The notes under the pieces: generated by a model
The model's database searches: none
What the model saw: the letters and a program-made list of their open reading frames with translations, nothing else
Told to the model about the DNA's origin: nothing
Origin: a virus
Virus record (IMG/VR): IMGVR_UViG_3300048876_000002
Span: 1-63,226 of that record
Length of the DNA: 63,226 nucleotides
Reading direction: 5' to 3' (one strand)
Part shown: in pieces, positions 29,522 to 39,140 of the stretch
How the letters are laid out: each line of letters begins with the position of its first letter
How positions within the stretch are numbered: the first letter of the stretch is position 1
Made by a program: the position numbers and the translations under genes

Positions 29522-30748
29522 GTGAACACACTTCTAACGCCACTGATGATCACGCAAGAAGCGATGATTGTGCTTGTGAATGAACTGAACACGGCGCGTC
29601 ACTTTGATCGCCAGTACGACGACCGCTTCGGAATTCCCGGAGCGAAAATCGGCAACATCATCAACCTCCGCAAACCGCCTCGCTACCTGACTTCTCTTGG
29701 GCAGGCATTGTCCATTGAGGACTCGACCGAAACCAGCGTACCCTTGGTGCTGACACAGCAGCGTCAGTTTGCAATGGCCTTCACGTCGCAGGAGTATGGA
29801 TTGCAGATTGACGATTTCTCCAAGCGGATCGTTCGGCCGGCAATTGAAACTCTGGCAAACATGGTGGATTACGACGCGAACGGGCAGTTTGTCAATCTGT
29901 ACAACGAGCTTGGCACGCCGGGAACGGTGCCAAACACTCGTTTGCTCTACCTGCAAGTAGCGCAGCGGTTGAATGAGGAAGCGGCTCCATTCAAAGACCG
30001 GGTTTGCATTATGACTCCGGCGATGAACACGCTTCTCGTAGATGCTCAGGCTGGACTGTTCCAGGCGTCGGACAAAATCCGCGAGCAGTACAACACTGGA
30101 ATGCAGGGCATGGGCCTCGGATTCTCGTTCAAAATGGACCAGAACGCTCGCAATCAGGTGGTTGGGAAGCAGGGCGGAACTCCGGTAGTGAACGGATCAA
30201 ACCAAACTGGCAACTCAATCATTACGAACGGCTGGAGCAACAGCACTCAAGTATTGAATGCTGGGGATGTCATCTCCATTGGGACTCTGACGGCTGGCTC
30301 GCTGGCCGTGAACCCGCAGAGCCGTCAATCCACGGGAGCGTTGCGGCAGTTTGTCGTGACCGCTAACGTAACCTCAGATGGTTCCGGTAACGCCACGATC
30401 CCGATTTCCGGGCCTTCCGGCTTCGGTATTGTGACGGCTGGGCCATTCCAGACCGTAACCGTGGCACCTTTAACGGGCTGGGCTATCAATGTGCAGGGGG
30501 CTGCGAATACCAGTTCACTGCGCGGCATGGCCTTCGTGGATGATGTTACCTTCGCAATGGGCTGCGCTGATCTGCCGATCTGGCCAAACCAGGTCATCGG
30601 AGAGCGTGCTTCCAGCAAGGAACTCGGCATCAGCATCCGAATTCAACAGGCGTATGACATCTTCGAGGATCGAGCACCGATTCGCGGGGATTTCCTCTAT
30701 GGCTTCGTCACCAAATATCCTGAGACGGGTGTTCGCATAGCGAATTAG
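29522..30748 (+). CDS. Major coat protein, P22 gp5-like, 408 aa
   Basis: Builds the icosahedral shell (HK97 fold). GTG 29522. N-terminal NTLLTPLMITQEAMIVLVNE and ARHFDRQYDDRFG match the P22-type coat N-arm region, followed by the EDSTETSVPLVLTQQRQFAM segment. An insertion around 230-300 is Gly/Ser/Thr-rich, like a surface I-domain. Length is near P22 gp5 (430). Confidence 0.9.
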   Translation: MNTLLTPLMITQEAMIVLVNELNTARHFDRQYDDRFGIPGAKIGNIINLRKPPRYLTSLGQALSIEDSTETSVPLVLTQQRQFAMAFTSQEYGLQIDDFSKRIVRPAIETLANMVDYDANGQFVNLYNELGTPGTVPNTRLLYLQVAQRLNEEAAPFKDRVCIMTPAMNTLLVDAQAGLFQASDKIREQYNTGMQGMGLGFSFKMDQNARNQVVGKQGGTPVVNGSNQTGNSIITNGWSNSTQVLNAGDVISIGTLTAGSLAVNPQSRQSTGALRQFVVTANVTSDGSGNATIPISGPSGFGIVTAGPFQTVTVAPLTGWAINVQGAANTSSLRGMAFVDDVTFAMGCADLPIWPNQVIGERASSKELGISIRIQQAYDIFEDRAPIRGDFLYGFVTKYPETGVRIAN

Positions 30749-30776
30749 CGCCAATAGCTAAAGGAGAATATTTAAC

Positions 30777-31568
30777 ATGTCAACGAAACTCACTTCTACC
30801 ACACTATCCGCTGCGGTTGCCGGAGGGACGAATGCGCCGAACTCGGTGATTCTTGCCTCCGTGACAGGAGTGGCGGCTCCTACGGCTGGCGGCGGAATTC
30901 AAACCATGCTGCTGATTGACGGCGAATTAATGACTGTTCAATCGGTCAACACGGTATCGCTGGTCGCAACCGTTCAACGTGGGCAAGGAGGGACGAAAGT
31001 CGCTCCTCATGGCAATGGCGCAACTGTATGGCTTGCCGATCCCACGTTTTTCGCGCAGTACAACTATGGCGGCGTCGGAAAGTTAAGTGGGCGCTACCGC
31101 TTCTTCACGGCAGACGCGCTTCAGGCCAGCTTGACGGCCTTGGGTACTTCCACTGCTGATACTGCTGGGGGCATCTTCTTGGCAGATGTCAACGTTGATC
31201 GTCTGTTAGTTTCAACGGGTGCCGCTGTGCTGAACGGCGCTACCGTGGGAACTGACCTCAACGTTGTCCTGCTCTACGATGCCAGCGGCACGCTGATTGC
31301 AAACAGCAATGCCGTGGGCGCTGTGACGGCGGGTGCTTCCGCCTTCCAGCAGAGAGCATGGGTCAATCCAGTGATTTTGGTTCCGGGGCAATACTTCCTC
31401 GGCTACCAGACCAACGGAACGACCGACAACTTCCAGACCATCAAGACCGCGACATGGGTCAATGTGCTGGCAGGAACCTTGACCGGAACCTTCGGAACGT
31501 TCCCGAACCCGATCACTTTGCCGGCCACGTTCACGGCTGACAAAGGGCCTTTCGGCTACATTTACTAG
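30777..31568 (+). CDS. Probable head decoration/structural protein, 263 aa
   Basis: ATG 30777 follows AGGAG, 28 bases after the coat stop. Ala/Gly/Thr-rich and strand-rich; an early VTGVAAPTAGGGIQTMLLID and late PVILVPGQYFLGYQTNG suggest a beta-sandwich. Position and composition point to a virion protein. A hairpin terminator follows. Confidence 0.72.
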   Translation: MSTKLTSTTLSAAVAGGTNAPNSVILASVTGVAAPTAGGGIQTMLLIDGELMTVQSVNTVSLVATVQRGQGGTKVAPHGNGATVWLADPTFFAQYNYGGVGKLSGRYRFFTADALQASLTALGTSTADTAGGIFLADVNVDRLLVSTGAAVLNGATVGTDLNVVLLYDASGTLIANSNAVGAVTAGASAFQQRAWVNPVILVPGQYFLGYQTNGTTDNFQTIKTATWVNVLAGTLTGTFGTFPNPITLPATFTADKGPFGYIY

Positions 31569-31589
31569 AGCCTGAAGGGTACATTACTA

Positions 31590-31620
31590 GCGGCGTCTCG
31601 TGAGGGACGCCGCCTATTTT
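31590..31620 (+). terminator. Terminator after the coat genes
   Basis: GCGGCGTC (31590-31597) and GACGCCGC (31606-31613) form a perfect 8-bp stem with an 8-base loop, followed by CTATTTT. Leaky termination here would favour high coat and decoration mRNA. Confidence 0.75.
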
Positions 31621-31634
31621 CAATAGGAGGAATC

Positions 31635-32081
31635 ATGCAGCAACCAACTCTTAACGGAGTGCAGAAACCGAGCGATGTGATTGCGAAAGGGCCGCACCGC
31701 TTCAATGAAGGAACGCGAAAGTATGAGGAAGTCCCGGCCTTGTTTCCAGAGTTCCCTCGTGCAATGTGGCACGCAACCAAGGGCTACTGTGAAGCCTCAA
31801 GCAAAGACCACCAAGCGGTACTGGAATCGGAAGGCTGGCAGAGTAAGCCGTTCCCTGAGAAGATTGTTGCCAAAAAGGAAGACGTAGTTCCTGCATCTGG
31901 TGACGTGGCTGCAATCGTGGTCCAGCAGATGAAGGAAATGCAGTTGATGCGGGAGCAGATGCAGGCATTGCAGAATCAGGTCAGCCTAGCCCCGCAAGTC
32001 CAATTGTCGCAATCAGGCGAATTTCTCAAAGCGCAAGTCCCGGTAGCCGAAACGCCTCGCCGCAAGGAAAAGGGCGAGTAA
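31635..32081 (+). CDS. Hypothetical structural-region protein, 148 aa
   Basis: ATG 31635 follows AGGAGG. The N-terminal 70 residues (FPEFPRAMWHATKGYCEASS) look folded; the second half is a Gln/Met-rich coiled coil and a basic end. Unknown; perhaps minor virion. Confidence 0.72.
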   Translation: MQQPTLNGVQKPSDVIAKGPHRFNEGTRKYEEVPALFPEFPRAMWHATKGYCEASSKDHQAVLESEGWQSKPFPEKIVAKKEDVVPASGDVAAIVVQQMKEMQLMREQMQALQNQVSLAPQVQLSQSGEFLKAQVPVAETPRRKEKGE

Positions 32082-32855
32082 GTGCCTGTCCCTCCCGTAA
32101 CTCCCCCGACGCCGGGGATGAGCGTGTCTGGCCTAGACATCATCAAGGGGGCCATGCGGGCAGTCAACATCCTCAGTGCGGGGAGAAATCCAACTCCAGA
32201 CGAGTTGGCGGATTACCTCGCCATCTTGAATCAGTTTTTGGATTCCTGCAATGCGGAACGATTGATGATTTTCACGGTCAATCGACTTGGGCCATTCAAT
32301 CTCATACCGGGACAACAGGCTTATACAGTGGGAAGTGGTGGAGTTATCAACATCCCGCGCCCTCCGCGTATCGAGAGCATCTCGGTACTGTGGTTGGGGA
32401 ATCCAGTCCAGCCATCCGAGATATTCATGGATCCGGTGGACGAACAGGGATGGGGCGCAATCCCGGTCAAAAACATCGGAGCACCGTTGCCGCAAACAGT
32501 ATGGGATGACGGAGGTTTCCCATTACGAACACTAAGTTATTACCCATTCCCAACCGTCGCTATCGAGACTGTGTTGTATGCGTGGCAGGCGTTGTCGTTC
32601 TTCCCTGACCTTGTAACAAAGTTATCCTTCCCCCCTGGCTATCTTGAATTTATTCGCTGGAACCTTGCTCTCAGACTCGACAATGCTCAGATCACTCCTC
32701 AGGTGCAGGGCCTCGCCGCCGAGTCTAAGGCTAGGATTAAGAGCTTCAACGCCCCTACCATCACAGTGCAACCGGATATCGGAGGTTTGGTTGGCACCGG
32801 CGCGCAGTGGAATTGGCTCTCCGATACTCCGATTGTGCGAGGGCGAGGAATTTAA
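32082..32855 (+). CDS. P22 gp4-like neck (tail accessory) protein, 257 aa
   Basis: GTG 32082 directly follows the previous stop. The pattern GLDIIKGAMRAVNILSAGRN, then TPDELADYLAILNQFLDSC and GQQAYTVGSGGVINIPRP is typical of the gp4 family that seals the portal after packaging. Stop overlaps the next ATG (TAATG). Confidence 0.85.
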   Translation: MPVPPVTPPTPGMSVSGLDIIKGAMRAVNILSAGRNPTPDELADYLAILNQFLDSCNAERLMIFTVNRLGPFNLIPGQQAYTVGSGGVINIPRPPRIESISVLWLGNPVQPSEIFMDPVDEQGWGAIPVKNIGAPLPQTVWDDGGFPLRTLSYYPFPTVAIETVLYAWQALSFFPDLVTKLSFPPGYLEFIRWNLALRLDNAQITPQVQGLAAESKARIKSFNAPTITVQPDIGGLVGTGAQWNWLSDTPIVRGRGI

Positions 32856-34387
32856 TGGCTCGCATAAACTTCTGCGGCGGATCGTATCAGAGTGCCAGCC
32901 CTAACGCCGATTGCCAATACACCCAAAACTGGATGCCAGAAGCCATTGAAAGCGGGATGGGTGTTTCGGGCATGGTCATGTACCGCAGTCCCGGCCTCGC
33001 GGTATTTGCCACTTTGGACGGTATGACATCGGTTGTCATGGGCTATGAGTTCGGCACCGGAACTTCCGCGAGAGCATTTGTAGTCGCGCAGGACTTGCAG
33101 AGTCAGTACCTTTGGGAAGTGTTTGCGAACAAGACCGTGCTCCCTCGCGGCACCTTGGGACCAGCAAACGGTCTAGCATCAATGGTCGCAAACAATGCGA
33201 ATCAACTGCTGGTGTGTAGTTCAGGAACGCTCTGGATACTGTCGCTGACCACAAACATTCTGCTGCAACTTGACACGACCAGCGGAACTATCTTGATCGG
33301 ACCTGTGGCTAGCATACATTTCAGTGATGGGTTTTTCGTTGCCCATATTCAGAACTCTCAAACCTTGCAAGTATCGTCACTTTTGAACGGATCGGCGACA
33401 GGATGGAGTCCACTAAACTTCACAACTGTTTCAGTGTTCGCCGATCAGATCATTGCCATTCTGGTAGATCATCGGGAAGTATGGGCATGGGGGCCAAAGC
33501 AGACGATTCCTTACTTCGATGCGGGAGCGCCTATTTTCCCATACCTTCCAGCACCGGGCGGATTTATTGAGCAAGGCTTGATCGCCCCCGCAAGTCCGGT
33601 GAAACTCGATAATAGCGTCATGTGGCTAGGCGGAGATGATCGAGGCTACGGAATAGCATGGCGGGCGAATGGCTACCTTCCGACGCGCATCAGTAATCAT
33701 GCCTTAGAAACCGAATGGCAGAGCTATCCGACCATCACGGATGCAATCGGGTTTTCCTTTCAGGACAGAGGGCACTCAATCGCTCAATGGTACTTCCCGA
33801 GTGGGGGGAAGACATTTCGCTACGATGTGGCGACGGGCCTTTGGACCAATGCGACTTATAACCAAAGTGGTTTACCAACAGCCCATTTGAGCCGCTGTCA
33901 CTGGATGGCCTTTGGGAAACATCTTGTCGGCGACCGGCAGAGTGGGACGGTATATGAGATGTCGCCAGCATTCCTCACCGATGCAGGAGTTCTGATTCAG
34001 CGCGTGCGACGTGGAGCAACTGTAGCGGCAGAGCAGGAATTCATGCACCTGAATAAATTTCAGGTGTATTTGGAGGCTGGGTTAGGGCCGGAACCTCCGC
34101 TTCTGGACTCTAAACGCAATCCCCGCGATCCAGAGATGTACTTCCGCGACAGCAGGGATGGGGGGCATAGTTGGAGCGATCCGGTAACGATGGACTGTGG
34201 GCAGGCGGGAGACTTTCAGAAGATCGCCGAAGTTAGACGGTTGGGCCGAGCGCGAAGCTGGGTTCCTGAAATTAGCACCACAGACCCGGTTGATTGGAAA
34301 ATTATTGACGGCTACCTTGAGGCTCCGGGGGCTGACTTTGCTCCTCATCAGCAACGGCTTGTGAAGAAATTCGCACAGATGGCATGA
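32855..34387 (+). CDS. P22 gp10-like DNA-stabilisation/neck protein, 510 aa
   Basis: ATG 32855 overlaps the previous stop. The start MARINFCGGSYQSASPNADC, then QNWMPEAIESGMGVSGMVMY is characteristic of packaged-DNA stabilisation protein gp10, which plugs the neck and connects the tail. Strand-rich repeats follow (beta-propeller-like). Length is near P22 gp10 (472). An in-frame ATG at 32807 lies inside the previous gene and has no ribosome site. Confidence 0.88.
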   Translation: MARINFCGGSYQSASPNADCQYTQNWMPEAIESGMGVSGMVMYRSPGLAVFATLDGMTSVVMGYEFGTGTSARAFVVAQDLQSQYLWEVFANKTVLPRGTLGPANGLASMVANNANQLLVCSSGTLWILSLTTNILLQLDTTSGTILIGPVASIHFSDGFFVAHIQNSQTLQVSSLLNGSATGWSPLNFTTVSVFADQIIAILVDHREVWAWGPKQTIPYFDAGAPIFPYLPAPGGFIEQGLIAPASPVKLDNSVMWLGGDDRGYGIAWRANGYLPTRISNHALETEWQSYPTITDAIGFSFQDRGHSIAQWYFPSGGKTFRYDVATGLWTNATYNQSGLPTAHLSRCHWMAFGKHLVGDRQSGTVYEMSPAFLTDAGVLIQRVRRGATVAAEQEFMHLNKFQVYLEAGLGPEPPLLDSKRNPRDPEMYFRDSRDGGHSWSDPVTMDCGQAGDFQKIAEVRRLGRARSWVPEISTTDPVDWKIIDGYLEAPGADFAPHQQRLVKKFAQMA

Positions 34388-34638
34388 GTTCCATCGCTCA
34401 AACATTCGCAGGCTTGCAACGAACTCCTCTTCTGGCAGAAGACGGCCAGAGCGTTGCATGGCAGTGGCAGCAGGGATTTAATAAGCTGTCGCAAGCGGTC
34501 GCCGCCCCAGCATCTTCCGGCAATGTTCCAACTTCCTCCTCTTCGCCGGGAACGTTTGGGCAGATCGCTACTGATGGAATATATGTTTACGTTTATGGCC
34601 TTACAGGTTGGGGGCGAGCAGCCCTGAGTGCCTTCTGA
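34384..34638 (+). CDS. Small tail-region protein, 84 aa
   Basis: ATG 34384 overlaps the preceding stop (ATGA). Ser/Pro hinge then FGQIATDGIYVYVYGLTGWG, a strand pattern like short virion adaptors. Unknown. Confidence 0.68.
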   Translation: MSSIAQTFAGLQRTPLLAEDGQSVAWQWQQGFNKLSQAVAAPASSGNVPTSSSSPGTFGQIATDGIYVYVYGLTGWGRAALSAF

Positions 34639-35063
34639 TGATCCGCACTGCGACAGTACAAGATATTCCGCGCATGGTTGAGATGGGGGAAAGATTTCGC
34701 CACGACAGCACCTACGGGACAAGATTTGCGAAGAATCCTAAGCAAATGGCAGTTCTTGCCGAAAAGTTGATCGCAAAGGACAGTGCGTTACTGGCGGAGC
34801 GCGACGGCAAGGTTATCGGAATGCTTGGGTATATCGTGTATGAGCATTTTGTGTCTGGTGAGACGTTCGCTGGGGAAGTATTTTGGTGGGTTGAGCCTGA
34901 GTTCGCTGGGGATGGGCCGCGACTCATGCGAGAAGCCGAGAAGAGAGCGAAACAGGCGGGTGCAGTGGAAATGCAGATGATCGCCCCAACCGAAAAGGTG
35001 GCTAAATTCTATGAGCGCTGCAACTATGCGTTTGTCGAATCCACCTACCAGAAAACCCTGTGA
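34638..35063 (+). CDS. GNAT-family N-acetyltransferase, 141 aa
   Basis: GNAT enzymes move an acetyl group from acetyl-CoA to an amine. Start MIRTATVQDIPRMVEMGERF is the typical first strand and helix; GKVIGMLGYIV and GEVFWWVEPEFAGDGPRLMREA give the core strands and pyrophosphate-binding turn (motif A), and FYERCNYAFVE the last. It is embedded among virion genes, so it may modify a virion or host surface component. ATG 34638 overlaps the stop of 34384-34638. Confidence 0.85.
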   Translation: MIRTATVQDIPRMVEMGERFRHDSTYGTRFAKNPKQMAVLAEKLIAKDSALLAERDGKVIGMLGYIVYEHFVSGETFAGEVFWWVEPEFAGDGPRLMREAEKRAKQAGAVEMQMIAPTEKVAKFYERCNYAFVESTYQKTL

Positions 35064-35647
35064 CCGAAATCCTTCAATTCGACAATTTTGCCCTAGATGC
35101 TCCTGAAGTTCGGGATGCAGTAGTGTCAGGCGGATTTGCGACCGAAAAGGGGCCTGATGGGGCGATGTATACAGGGATTTCAAGACATCCAGTGCCGCAG
35201 TGGTACGACCGAATCTCAGACTTTATCGGATTGCCAATCACTCCACGTTTATCGTGCTTTCGGCTGAATCTAGCCGGAGAGCTGCCACACTCTTGGGTGC
35301 ATTCCGATGACATCTGCGCCCGTTTTGCAAGTGTGCTTTATCTCAATCTTCCGTGGCAATGCAGAGGCGGAACGGCCTTCTGGAAGCACAGAACACTTGG
35401 AATTTACGGGCTTCCGCCAAAAGACACTCTTGAGGATTGGCAACAGTTCTATCGCATGATTGAGGGCGAATGGAAAAAGCAGGACGTGTGGGAGCAGACT
35501 ACCTATGTGGCGATGAAATTCAATCGCTTCATTACCTACCCAACTTCTCTGTTCCATAGTCGCTTCCCTTTTGAGGGCTTTGGCTCTGGCCCGAGCGATG
35601 GCCGTCTCATCTGGATTTGCTTCTATGATCTTGAGGATGAAGCATGA
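35060..35647 (+). CDS. 2OG-Fe(II) dioxygenase-like protein (DUF6445-type), 195 aa
   Basis: Possible iron/2-oxoglutarate oxygenase: H81-x-D83 in WVHSDD, a distal H166 in SLFHSRFPFEGFG and R182 in DGRLIW fit the metal and 2OG-binding residues. GTG 35060 overlaps the GNAT stop. Substrate unknown; it may hydroxylate a phage protein with the neighbouring acetyltransferase. Confidence 0.75.
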   Translation: MTEILQFDNFALDAPEVRDAVVSGGFATEKGPDGAMYTGISRHPVPQWYDRISDFIGLPITPRLSCFRLNLAGELPHSWVHSDDICARFASVLYLNLPWQCRGGTAFWKHRTLGIYGLPPKDTLEDWQQFYRMIEGEWKKQDVWEQTTYVAMKFNRFITYPTSLFHSRFPFEGFGSGPSDGRLIWICFYDLEDEA

Positions 35648-36456
35648 GTGTAGCGGCCACTACAGCGTTAGCTATTGGTGGTATCGCTGCTGCTGGTGTC
35701 AGTGGTGGGCTGGCTTATGCTGGACAGAGCCAAGTAGCGGGAGCCGCCAATAGTGCCGCAGATTTACAGGCACAGGAAGCGCAGCAAGCCCTTGATTTCC
35801 AGAAGCAGGAATTTAATACTCAACAGGCTAACCAAGCCCCATTCCTTAAAGCTGGCCAGACTGCGGTTACTGATCTTTCTTCTTTGCTTGCTCCAGGCGG
35901 CTCTTTATCGCAGCCTTGGACTGGAACATTCCAAGCCCCCACGGCAGCGCAGGCGCAGGCAACGCCTGGATATGAATTCACTCTCGCGCAGGGCCGTGAT
36001 GCGATTCAGAATTCAGCGGCGGCAACGGGGAATGTCCTTAGCGGTGGCACCCTCGCATCACTGGATCAATATTCTCAAGGGCTGGCTTCGACGGATTACC
36101 AACAGGCGTTCAACAACGCACTGACGCAGTACGGCACGGCCTACAACACATTCCAGAATAATCAGGCAAACCAGTTCAATCGCCTAGCTTCAGTCGCGGG
36201 TCTTGGGCAAACTTCGGCAGCGCAATTAGGACAGACGGGCCAGCAGGCGGCGAACAATGTGAGCAATGTCAATCTGACAACCGGAGCGCAGCAAGGTCAG
36301 GATATGCTCAATGCGGCATCTGCGACGGCCAGCGGGTATAACGCTATCGGGAACAGTTTTGGAAGCTTCGCCAACATGCTCCCTCTCTATAGCCTGATGA
36401 GTCAGAATCAGAATTCAGGTGTGAACATAAATCCTAATGCGGCAACGCTAGGCTAA
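35644..36456 (+). CDS. Probable ejection/internal virion protein, 270 aa
   Basis: ATG 35644 overlaps the previous stop. N-terminal Gly/Ala-rich hydrophobic segment (ALAIGGIAAAGVSGGLAYAG) followed by Gln/Ala/Asn-rich helical repeats, the composition of P22-like DNA-transfer proteins that leave the head and form a channel through the envelope. Confidence 0.75.
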   Translation: MSVAATTALAIGGIAAAGVSGGLAYAGQSQVAGAANSAADLQAQEAQQALDFQKQEFNTQQANQAPFLKAGQTAVTDLSSLLAPGGSLSQPWTGTFQAPTAAQAQATPGYEFTLAQGRDAIQNSAAATGNVLSGGTLASLDQYSQGLASTDYQQAFNNALTQYGTAYNTFQNNQANQFNRLASVAGLGQTSAAQLGQTGQQAANNVSNVNLTTGAQQGQDMLNAASATASGYNAIGNSFGSFANMLPLYSLMSQNQNSGVNINPNAATLG

Positions 36457-36458
36457 TC

Positions 36459-38048
36459 ATGGGCGCACTGAATCACATTCCACCGCTGGCGATTCCACCT
36501 GAGCAGCCGCCTGACCCGCTCGCTCAGTATGGGAAGATGCAGAGCATTGCTGCGCTGGGCGCTCAGAGGCAACAGCAGCAAGCCATGATGCCTGGGCAGC
36601 TTGAGCAACAAAGGCAGCAGATTGAAGCAGCCGCGCTTGAGAATCAGCAGAAGACGAGAACGTTGAAGCAGGGGCAAGCGCTTGACGCGGCCTTTCAGGG
36701 GGCATTAACGCCCGATCCGGTAACAGGGCAGCCAAAGTTCGATTCAGGAAAAGTTATAAGCCAAGTTGCGGCGTCGGGCAATGGTTCTCTTGTTCCACAA
36801 CTGACCGAAACGTTCACTAAACTTGATCAGGGCAAGGCGACTCTACTAAAGACGAAGCAGGAAGCCGCATCTCAGATGCAAGATTATATGGGGAGTTTGG
36901 GAGCGGAGATTAAGGCGGCTGGGTACACGCCGGGGGCTGCTGGTGTTGCACTAGCTCATCTTTCGGAAGTTGATCCGAACGCGGCGGCGCAGTTAAAGCA
37001 GCAATTCACTGCTGATCCAACGTCGATTCAGAAGATGGCGGATGCCGCGATTGCAGCTTCTCCAAAACAGCAGCAAGCGGTAAAGGATGCAGCACAAGCA
37101 GGACAGGCCACAGCAGAGACTAATCTAAAGAGTGCCCAATTAACCGGGGCGCAGGGCAGTGGAATTGCACCGGGCGTGCCTCTTGAGAACCAGGAAGCGG
37201 CAGCATGGTTAAAACAAAATCCGACGAAGAATCTGGCTGACTATGCCAAGTACCATGCCTCATTAAATCCCATTGCACAAATTCAAGCCGCGAACTCCGC
37301 TGGAGGAGGCTTACAGCAAACCGCTATCGACCAAGCGGCGGAACGGTATGCGACTACCGGACAATTACCTCCTGCTGCACGTGGCGTGGCCGGACTGGCT
37401 CAGAATCGCCAGATTATGAACCGGGCGGCAGAACTTCACCCAGAAGGGAATCTCGCGGAGAACTCGGCAGAGTATGCGGCTAATAAATCATCCCTGACAG
37501 GATTACAGAAGAATTTCGATCAGGTTTCTGCCTTCGAAAATACTGCTGGAAAGAATCTTGACGTGTTCCTTAAAACTGCGAAGTCGGTAGTTGATTCTGG
37601 GAGTCCTTGGATCAACCAGCCGTTGCGCTCAGTGGCTACGGGCGCTCTTGGCAGTTCCGATCAAGCCGCCTTCAATGCGGCTAGGCAGACGGCAGTAACG
37701 GAAATCGCCAAAGTCCTGAATTCCTCAAATGCTTCTGGTGTACTGTCAGATTCGGCGCGTCATGAAGTGGAAGGATTGATAGGGCCGACTGCCACGCTGA
37801 AGCAGATTTACTCGGCGGCGAACATCCTCAAGCAGGACATGGCCAATCGGCACCAGGCTTATCAAGATCAAATTAACGACATCAAGAGCCGTGGTGTGAA
37901 GCCGGGGAATCAACCTCAGCAGAACGCGCAACCTCCATCTCAATCTCAAGGTGCGGGAACTGGCGAAGCGCAGAAATTCTCCCATGTTAGTGCCAGCGGA
38001 GACTATGGCTGGGACGGAACGCAATGGGTGAAGATCGCGAAGAAATAA
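36459..38048 (+). CDS. Probable ejection/internal virion protein, 529 aa
   Basis: ATG 36459, right after the previous stop. Long Gln/Ala-rich helices (QRQQQQAMMPGQLEQQRQQI) and a Ser/Asn-rich end with YGWDGTQWVKIAKK. Same class as its neighbours; comparable to gp16/gp20-type proteins by position, not by recognisable sequence. Confidence 0.72.
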   Translation: MGALNHIPPLAIPPEQPPDPLAQYGKMQSIAALGAQRQQQQAMMPGQLEQQRQQIEAAALENQQKTRTLKQGQALDAAFQGALTPDPVTGQPKFDSGKVISQVAASGNGSLVPQLTETFTKLDQGKATLLKTKQEAASQMQDYMGSLGAEIKAAGYTPGAAGVALAHLSEVDPNAAAQLKQQFTADPTSIQKMADAAIAASPKQQQAVKDAAQAGQATAETNLKSAQLTGAQGSGIAPGVPLENQEAAAWLKQNPTKNLADYAKYHASLNPIAQIQAANSAGGGLQQTAIDQAAERYATTGQLPPAARGVAGLAQNRQIMNRAAELHPEGNLAENSAEYAANKSSLTGLQKNFDQVSAFENTAGKNLDVFLKTAKSVVDSGSPWINQPLRSVATGALGSSDQAAFNAARQTAVTEIAKVLNSSNASGVLSDSARHEVEGLIGPTATLKQIYSAANILKQDMANRHQAYQDQINDIKSRGVKPGNQPQQNAQPPSQSQGAGTGEAQKFSHVSASGDYGWDGTQWVKIAKK

Positions 38049-39050
38049 ATGGCTGACCCTCAAACAATCCCCCCTCCGCCTGACGGTTCGGCTGTAGTGG
38101 CCCAGATGGGCGGAATTCCTCCTCCGCCTGATGGGAGCGCTGTGATTGCTCGGGGTGATGGCAATACACCAATTAAGCAACTAAGCGTCATGGACGTGAT
38201 CACTCAGCCGACCGACAAGACCGATAAAGAGTACCTCGGCTATACCGGACCAGCGGGAGTGGCGGGGGCAACAATTAAAGGCTTGGATGATGTAGGGCGC
38301 GGAGTAGGCGATGCTCTTACTGGCGCTTGGAATGCGGTTCGCCATCCGATTGACACCGCTAAATCTATCGCCAGTTTGCCTCAGCAGGCGGCTCAAGTGC
38401 CAGCAGCGATTCACGACATCAATCAATCCGCCGATCCGACAGGAAGTTATCTGCAAGCGGCACAAGATACCGCATCTCAGGGGGCTGGGCAGGCCCTAAC
38501 CGCTATCGCGGCAAGTGGGATACCTAAAGCCGCAGGCGCTGTTTCAGAAGCCATTCCTTCTGCCTCCCGCGCTGGCGCTGCTTTGAGCGAAGTGAAAAGC
38601 GCCGCTGCATCAGTTCCGATTGATATGTCGAAAGTCGGGAACACGGCGATGGATATTTACACGCAATCTCAGCGCGGAGCGCAACTCCCGCAAGCTGTAG
38701 GGAAGTTGATACGCCGCGTCACGGCCCCTGACAGCGCTCCGTTGACCTATGAAGAGGCAAAAGACTTTCAATCTAACATTTCACGTCTTTCTGCCAATGA
38801 GCAAATGCGGTTGAATCCAAATACGAAGCGACTGGTGGGGCAATTAAATCAAGACCTGAAGGGAAGCCTGCAAGATGCTGCGGATACGGTTGGCAAGGGG
38901 CAGCAGTTCCAGCAAGCTATGAAAGAATATCACCACGCAATGCAGTTGAAGGGATTCAGTGAGGCCGCGATTGATGCCGCATGGAAGGCGGCGCTAACCG
39001 GAGTAGGGCTGTATGGAGCAAAGAAAGTGATTGAGGCTGTCCCGCATTAG
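38049..39050 (+). CDS. Probable ejection protein with duplicated PPPPDGSAV motif, 333 aa
   Basis: ATG 38049 follows the preceding stop directly. Residues 8-16 and 24-32 repeat PPPPDGSAV. Then a helical, Ala/Gly-rich body with a C-terminal hydrophobic stretch (AWKAALTGVGLYGAKK). Likely the third member of the ejection set. Confidence 0.7.
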   Translation: MADPQTIPPPPDGSAVVAQMGGIPPPPDGSAVIARGDGNTPIKQLSVMDVITQPTDKTDKEYLGYTGPAGVAGATIKGLDDVGRGVGDALTGAWNAVRHPIDTAKSIASLPQQAAQVPAAIHDINQSADPTGSYLQAAQDTASQGAGQALTAIAASGIPKAAGAVSEAIPSASRAGAALSEVKSAAASVPIDMSKVGNTAMDIYTQSQRGAQLPQAVGKLIRRVTAPDSAPLTYEEAKDFQSNISRLSANEQMRLNPNTKRLVGQLNQDLKGSLQDAADTVGKGQQFQQAMKEYHHAMQLKGFSEAAIDAAWKAALTGVGLYGAKKVIEAVPH

Positions 39051-39140
39051 CCGAACCAGAACTTGCGATACCAACGCCGATGCGACTCCTCTTTCGATCT
39101 ATTGAGCAGCGTGATGACTATCGCTAAAAGAATGATCCAC

